A DNA stretch of 38,886 bases, taken from positions 1 through 38,886 of the forward strand of contig NZ_JADKCX010000056.1 in NCBI RefSeq assembly GCF_016718685.1, in the 5' to 3' direction. The notes beneath the pieces are model-generated. The model was not told the origin of the DNA. It saw only the letters and a list, made by a program, of their open reading frames with translations, and made no database searches. Numbering within the stretch: position 1 is the stretch's first letter; every line of letters starts with the position of its first letter. Positions 33,589-38,886 of the stretch are shown piece after piece. The position numbers and the translations under genes were made by a program. This DNA is from Haliscomenobacter sp. GTDB lineage: Bacteria > Bacteroidota > Bacteroidia > Chitinophagales > Saprospiraceae.

Positions 33589-36500
33589 ATGAAATCGTCA
33601 AACATACTTCCTCTTCTATTGATCTTGCTGGCGAGCTGCGGCAAAAACAAGACCACTCTTTTTGAAGAACTTGCTCCGGAAGAAACCGGCGTTAATTTCA
33701 ACAATAAAATAACGGACAACGATACCTTCAACATCCTGACTTTCGAATACATCTATAATGGAGGTGGAGTAGCCATCGCTGATTTTAACCAGGATGGCGT
33801 GCAAGACCTGTTTTTTACGGGCAATCAGACCGAAAACAAGTTGTACCTCAACAAAGGTGACTGGAAATTTGAGGACATCACCAGCCAGGCCGGGGTAGGG
33901 GGCAAAGACCGCTGGAAAGCTGGAGTGGCCATTACTGATCTCAACTACGATGGCAAAATGGACATCTACATTGCCTGCATGACTTATACCCCTGGCCCAC
34001 GTCGGGCCAATTTGTTGTACATTAACCAGGGCAATGATAAAAATGGAGTACCTACCTTTAAAGAAGAAGCCCAAGCGTACGGGGTTGCCGATACGGCTTA
34101 CACCACTGCCTGTGCATTTTTGGATTATGACAACGATGGCGACCAGGATCTTTATCTAGCCGTAAACCATCAACGGAAGAATGAGTTTCCCAACTCCTTT
34201 CGCCCCAAATCTACCGACGGCTCATCGTACAACCATGATCGGCTTTATCGCAATGATTGGGACCCTGTCAAGAAACACGCTGTATTCACTGAAGTATCCC
34301 TGGAAGCGGGCATCAAGGGGGAAGGATTTGGCTTGGCCATCAACATCACGGACCTCAATCGCGATGGCTGGAAAGACATTTACGTCAGCAATGACTACGT
34401 GACAAATGATCACTTGTACATCAACAACCAGGATGGAACCTTCACCGACCGTGCCGGGGAGTACTTTAAACATACCTCATACTCGGCTATGGGCAATGAA
34501 ATTGTGGATGTCAACAACGACGGCCTGATGGACATCATTGCGCTGGACATGATGCCGGAGGACAATTACCGCCGCAAAACCATGTTGCCTGCCAACAACT
34601 ACAACACTTTTCAAAACTACGAAGAGTACAAATACCAGCACCAATACGTACGCAATACCTTGCAACTCAACCGTGGCTTTGCGCCCGGGCACCCAAAAGC
34701 TCGTATTCAGTGAAGTATCGATGCTGGCCGGGGTAAGTTCAACCGATTGGAGCTGGGCACCCATTGCTGCTGATTTTGACCTGGATGGCTACCGCGACCT
34801 GATTGTTACCAATGGATTTCCTAAAGATGTAACCGACCTGGATTTTGTCGACTACAACTCTAATGCTTACGCGTACGCCTCTAAAGGTTTTATGAACGAA
34901 GAAATACCTTCGGTTAAATTGCGCAATTACGCCTACCGTAACCGTGGAGACCTGACTTTCGAAAGCATGGGTGAAAAATGGGGCATCACCCAAAATTCGT
35001 TCTCCAACGGTGGCGCTTATGGAGACCTGGACAACGATGGGGATTTGGATTATGTGGTCAATAACATCAATGATCCGGCCTCGCTGTTTCGGAATAATTT
35101 GATTGATGATCGGAATAAAAAATCGAAAAATATTGATCAACCGAATTGGTTGAGCATTCGCCTGAAAGGTGATTCCCTGAACCCCATGGGGTTGGGTTCT
35201 CTGGTGGAAATCCATTATGGCAAAGGGGAAAAACAATTCTGGGAACACTCGATCTATCGAGGCTATTTGTCTTCGGTGCAGGCGCTGGCTCATTTTGGTT
35301 TGGGTAAAAATCAGGTAGTAGAAAAGATCATCGTGACCTGGCCCAACCAAAAACAACAAGTGTTGACGAAGGTCAAGCCAATCAGGTGTTGGAAGTCGAT
35401 TACCGCAAAGCGCAAAAATCAACCATTCCACCACCACCGCCATCACCTGAACCGCTGTTTGCAAATATAACGGCTACCATTGGCCTGAATTATATCCATC
35501 AGGAAACCGATTTTATCGATTTCAACCTGCAACCCTTGCTGCCGCACAAATTGTCGCAATACGGCCCTGGTTTGGCCGTAGCCGATGTCAATGGCGATCA
35601 GCTGGACGATTTCTTTGTATCCGGTGGCCATTTTCACAAAGGGCGATTTTTTCTGCAAAAAACCGATGGTACTTTTTCTGAACAAGACCTCCTCGAAGGA
35701 AAAGAGGGCTCGGATAAAAAAGGAGAAGACCTGGGTGCGCTGTTTTTTGATGCCGATCAGGATGGCGATCAGGATTTGTACCTGGTGCGTGGAGGAGTAG
35801 AATTTCCCGCCGATCATCCTTCCTATCAGGATTTGTTATACCTTAACAACAACAACCAATTTATTCCGGCCAAAGATGCCCTCCCTGCTTTCCTCAAAAG
35901 TGGCACTTGTGTCAGAGCAGCTGATTTTGACCGCGACGGAGATTTGGACTTGTTCATTGCCGGGCGTGCTAAACACAAAGCTTACCCTGCACCGCTCAGC
36001 AGTTACTTGTTGCGCAACGATAGCAAACCGGGAAAGCCAAAATTTGTATTGGCCAATGACCAGCTTGCCCCTGAGTTGAACGATTTGGGCCTGGTTTGTG
36101 ATGCCCTCTGGACGGATTATGATCAAGATGGTTGGGTAGACTTGGTATTAGCAGGAGAGTGGATGCCGCTTACCCTGTTCCATAACAATAAAGGCAAACT
36201 GGAAAATGCTACTTCAGGCAGTGGGCTGGAAAAATACGCGGGTTGGTGGAGCAGTCTGGTGGGAGCTGATTTTGACGGCGATGGCGACGTGGATTACCTC
36301 GCCGGAAATTTGGGACTCAATACCTTGTTTAAAGCTTCCGCTGAACAACCAGTAAGTGTTTATGCCGCCGATTTTGACGGCAACCAGGGCTATGATGCCA
36401 TTCCATCGGTATTTTTCCCCAACCGCCAAGGCAAACCGGAAGAGTTTCCTTACCACAACCGGATGGATATGGACAAACAGCTGATCGCGTCCAAACGAGC

Positions 36501-37170
36501 CTACCTGCTGCATGCTGAATTTGCCCAAACCAACATGCCGCAATACCTCAACAACTTCAAAGAGGTCAAACCCCTGCACCTTACCGCTACCCACATGCAA
36601 AGCAGTTTCATCAAGAACCTGGGCAATGGGAAATTTTCAGTCGAACCCTTACCCATCGAAGCCCAATTTGCTCCGATCTACGCCATGGCAGCGGGGGATT
36701 GGAATGGAGATGGACACCTGGATGCACTTTGTGTAGGCAATGATTATGGCAGCGAGGTGACCACCGGGCGTTACGATGCATTCAATGGACTGTTGCTGCT
36801 GGGCAATGGCAAGGGACAATTTAAGTCTGCTTCACTTCAGGAAGCTGGCTTTTACCTCCCCGGCGATGCCAAAAGTATGGTGCAATTGAGCAATGCCCGT
36901 GGTGAACAATGCTTTGTGGTGGGGCAAAATAGAGGACCTATTCAAGTTTTTAAACCAAGCCTTGCCGCCGCCCGATTGATTAGTTACGGCGAAAAGGATG
37001 CTTTTGCGGTGGTAAAAATGGCCAATGGGAAAACACGAAGGTATGAACTGTATCAAGGCCATACCTTTTTGTCCCAATCTACGCGTAAATTGTGGCTGCC
37101 AGCGAATGCAGTGGAAGTTGGCATTACCGATTTCCAGGGCAAAACAAGAGTAGAAAAATTAAAGAAATAA
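33589..37170 (+). CDS. Large FG-GAP/VCBS-repeat lipoprotein with central ASPIC/UnbV domain (two frameshifts)
   Basis: Three consecutive frames (from 33589, 34673 and 35386) join into one protein of about 1193 residues. It begins MKSSNILPLLLILLASC (lipobox C17). A first set of seven calcium-type motifs (DFNQDGVQDL to DLDNDGDLDY) is followed by an ASPIC/UnbV domain (WLSIRLKGDSLNPMGLGSLV, HSIYRGYLSSVQALAHFGLG, KIIVTWPNQK). A second set of seven follows (DVNGDQLDDF to DWNGDGHLDA). This matches the CRTAC1-like family, built as integrin-type seven-bladed beta-propellers. The breaks are one extra base in CCCGGG near 34684 and one missing A near 35373 (GTCAAAGCC expected), so net length is kept. It is likely outer-membrane anchored and, being divergent from susC-susD, may help bind a carbohydrate or protein. 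Confidence 0.85.
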
Positions 37171-37196
37171 AAGGTAACTCCTTGGTAAACAAATCA

Positions 37197-38735
37197 ATGT
37201 TTAAAAATTGACGAAACGAGCGATTTTCAACAATTTGATCTTCTTATTGGCCCTTGGTGTGGTTTGGGGTACCAGTTCTTGTAATCCAAAAGAAGAAGAC
37301 CGCAAGTTGGCCGAAATGTATTGCGGTTCTTGTCATCTTTTCCCTGAGCCAAAGCTGCTGAGTAAAGACAGCTGGGTCAATGGTGTTTTTCCAGAGATGG
37401 CGATACGTATGGGCTATAAAAATGCTGATCCAACGTTGTTTGATCCTGAAGAATATCAGCGCATCATACAAAATGGAGCTTTGCCTGTTCGTTCAATGAT
37501 CAGTGAAAAACATTGGAATCGAATTCTACGATATTATCAAGACAATGCTCCGATTGAGTCGCTGCCTCAGCAAGCTCCAATTCAGCTTCAAACCAACGAG
37601 GACATGTTTGCTCCTGAAGCCCTCTGGAGTTCCCCTGGCCAAAGCCCTAATTTTTCTTTACTCAAGGTTTTACCTGAACAGGGTGCTTTGTTTGCCGGGC
37701 AAAGAGAAGGAAAAATTTATGTATTCCCGTTCGGTTCACTTAAGCCTCAAGATTCTTTGTTTGTGCCCTCATCACCGAGTGACATTCAAGCTGTAGGCCA
37801 AAACCAATTCCAGCTTTTACTGATGGGTAAAATGGATCCCAATGATTGGCAGAATGGCAGTTTGATCGAAATAAAAAAAGAACCCAACAGGTGGAAGTTA
37901 GTAAAGCGATGGGTGAAAGATTTAAATCGGCCAGTCCAATTTGTGTTTGAAGACTTGAATGCTGATGCAAAAGAAGATTGGGTGATCAGTCAATTTGGAC
38001 ATTATTTGGGGAAGTTGGCCTGGCATGAAAAAGGAAAAAATGGAGCGATAATTGAGCATGAGCTGTCGAAAGTTCCTGGGGCCAGAATTGCCCATGTCAT
38101 TGACTTTAACCAGGATGGCAAAAAAGACGTTGTCGCTTTGCTTACCCAAGGTAACGAACGGATTGTTTGGTTTAAAAACCTGGGCAGTGGAAAATTTGAA
38201 GAACAGGAGCTGGCGCGTTTTTCGCCTGTATATGGATCAAGTTACCTCGACATTGCCGACCTCAATCAAGATGGAAGCCCGATCTCATTCATTCTTGTGG
38301 CGACAATTATGATTACGGTTATGCGTTGAAGGCGTATCACGGCATTCGTATTTTTGCAATCAGGGCAATGATTCATGTAAAGAGTCGAAGTTTATCCCCT
38401 TACATGGCGCAGGGAAAGTATTGGTGGAGGATTTTGATCAGGATGGAAAACCTGACCTGGCCTGTACCGCCTATTTTCCGGATTACTCCCAAAACCCACT
38501 CGCTGGATTTGTTTTGTTGAAAAACCAGGGGGATTTAAATTTTTCGGCCCTCACGTTTCCGCAATGCAATGCTGCCAATTGGCTACTGATGGATAAGGGT
38601 GATATCGATGGGGATGGAGATGTGGATATTCTTTTAGGCGCTTGCAGCATCAACAATACCGTGCCTGAGCCATTGCGCAAAGACTGGAATAAAAAAGGCA
38701 TCGGGGTACTTTTGTTACGCAACCAACTCAAGTAA
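37197..38735 (+). CDS. VCBS-repeat lipoprotein with a CxxCH heme-type motif (three frameshifts)
   Basis: The gene follows the larger VCBS gene by 26 bases. The ATG at 37197 joins the frame if A5 at 37203-37207 is A6 (MFKKLTKRAIFNN). A lipoprotein signal ends at GTSSC. A CGSCH motif (MYCGSCHLFPEP) then follows about 15 residues after the lipid Cys, the pattern of c-type heme attachment. Later come VCBS/FG-GAP motifs DLNADAKEDW, DFNQDGKKDV, DLNQDGSPDL, DFDQDGKPDL and DIDGDGDVDI. Frameshifts near 38279 (CCC for CCCC) and 38354 (T5 for T6) split the 3' half; restored, the protein is about 512 residues. Heme is inference: the CxxCH is alone and a distal axial ligand is not obvious. It probably works with the larger VCBS protein and SusC/SusD. 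Confidence 0.78.
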
Positions 38736-38784
38736 GTTTGACGCAAATTAGAGATGCAATTCCCGTTTTTTCAAACACGTTCCT

Positions 38785-38792
38785 TATCTTTG
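38785..38792 (+). promoter_or_regulatory. TAnnTTTG promoter element upstream of the last gene
   Basis: TATCTTTG matches the Bacteroidota -7 consensus and lies 50 bases before the start of the last reading frame. The region 38736-38784 has no other feature. Confidence 0.5.
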
Positions 38793-38841
38793 GCCAATTC
38801 TAAACAAACAATTAACACACAAACTGCTATCAATTATCGTT

Positions 38842-38886
38842 ATGGCAAATAACCTTTCTCTGCGAGCTGCCGACAACATCCGTATC
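38842..38886 (+). CDS. Probable transketolase, first 15 codons only (window edge)
   Basis: ATG at 38842 begins MANNLSLRAADNIRI and runs off the window. 'AADNIR' followed by an aliphatic residue is the usual opening of transketolases in Bacteroidota, which continue with a thiamine-diphosphate half-site. A TATCTTTG element sits about 50 bases upstream. Transketolase would use the D-xylulose 5-phosphate that the arabinose locus delivers. Only fifteen residues can be read, so this is a weak, memory-based call; another protein with a similar start is possible. Confidence 0.4.
   Translation, partial: MANNLSLRAADNIRI

Overview
The window looks like chromosome from a member of the Bacteroidota, most likely of the Saprospiraceae / Haliscomenobacter type. 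This placement is inferred from content: a SusC/SusD pair, a type IX secretion (CHU_C-type) C-terminal domain, an NrtR/AraR-type arabinose regulator, several lipoproteins, a Spo0M-like protein, and TAnnTTTG promoter elements close to start codons. I saw no rRNA, tRNA, CRISPR array, insertion-sequence transposase or prophage.

Layout. 1-1841 (minus): a glycosyltransferase and a Wzx-like flippase, both full of frameshifts. 1842-2088: nothing recognisable. 2089-4258 (plus): a DUF547 secreted protein and a sugar/H+ symporter. 4304-4726: remains of a toxin-antitoxin pair. 4727-7564: a HAD phosphatase, a DUF2027/Smr protein, a methyltransferase and a TPR protein. 7892-9696: etfB-etfA. 9773-11395 (minus): a secreted T9SS substrate. 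11574-18318: an L-arabinose locus, with an AraR-like Nudix regulator (plus) facing a minus-strand series araB-araD-araA-sodium/sugar symporter. 18486-28065: housekeeping genes (queE, mutS2, ndk, a DHH phosphoesterase, an FKBP lipoprotein, a damaged prfB, a conserved unknown, a Spo0M-like gene, a photolyase). 28235-33244 (minus): susD and susC. 33589-38735 (plus, divergent from susC): two large FG-GAP/VCBS-repeat lipoproteins. 38842 to the edge: the first codons of a probable transketolase.

How the genes connect. Arabinose would enter through the MFS porter at 2930 and/or the SSS symporter at 12366. AraA, AraB and AraD then convert it to D-xylulose 5-phosphate, which a transketolase would consume. 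The AraR-like protein is probably the sensor. SusC/SusD and the divergent VCBS proteins look like one outer-membrane capture unit whose ligand cannot be read from the sequence.

Two window-wide patterns stand out. First, gaps between genes are repeatedly filled with long imperfect hairpins built from short tandem 'words' (GTTCG-type, GTTGAGAAG-type, CGTCAATCGTCATTCG-type and others). There are about ten, and one 19-base word is identical at two loci 9.5 kb apart. Second, many genes carry single-base frameshifts, mostly one base missing from a homopolymer (DUF2027 protein, methyltransferase, susC, both VCBS genes) or one base extra (prfB). Recurrence at homopolymers points to sequence error rather than gene death for most of them. 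The first 1.8 kb and the prfB internal deletion may be real.
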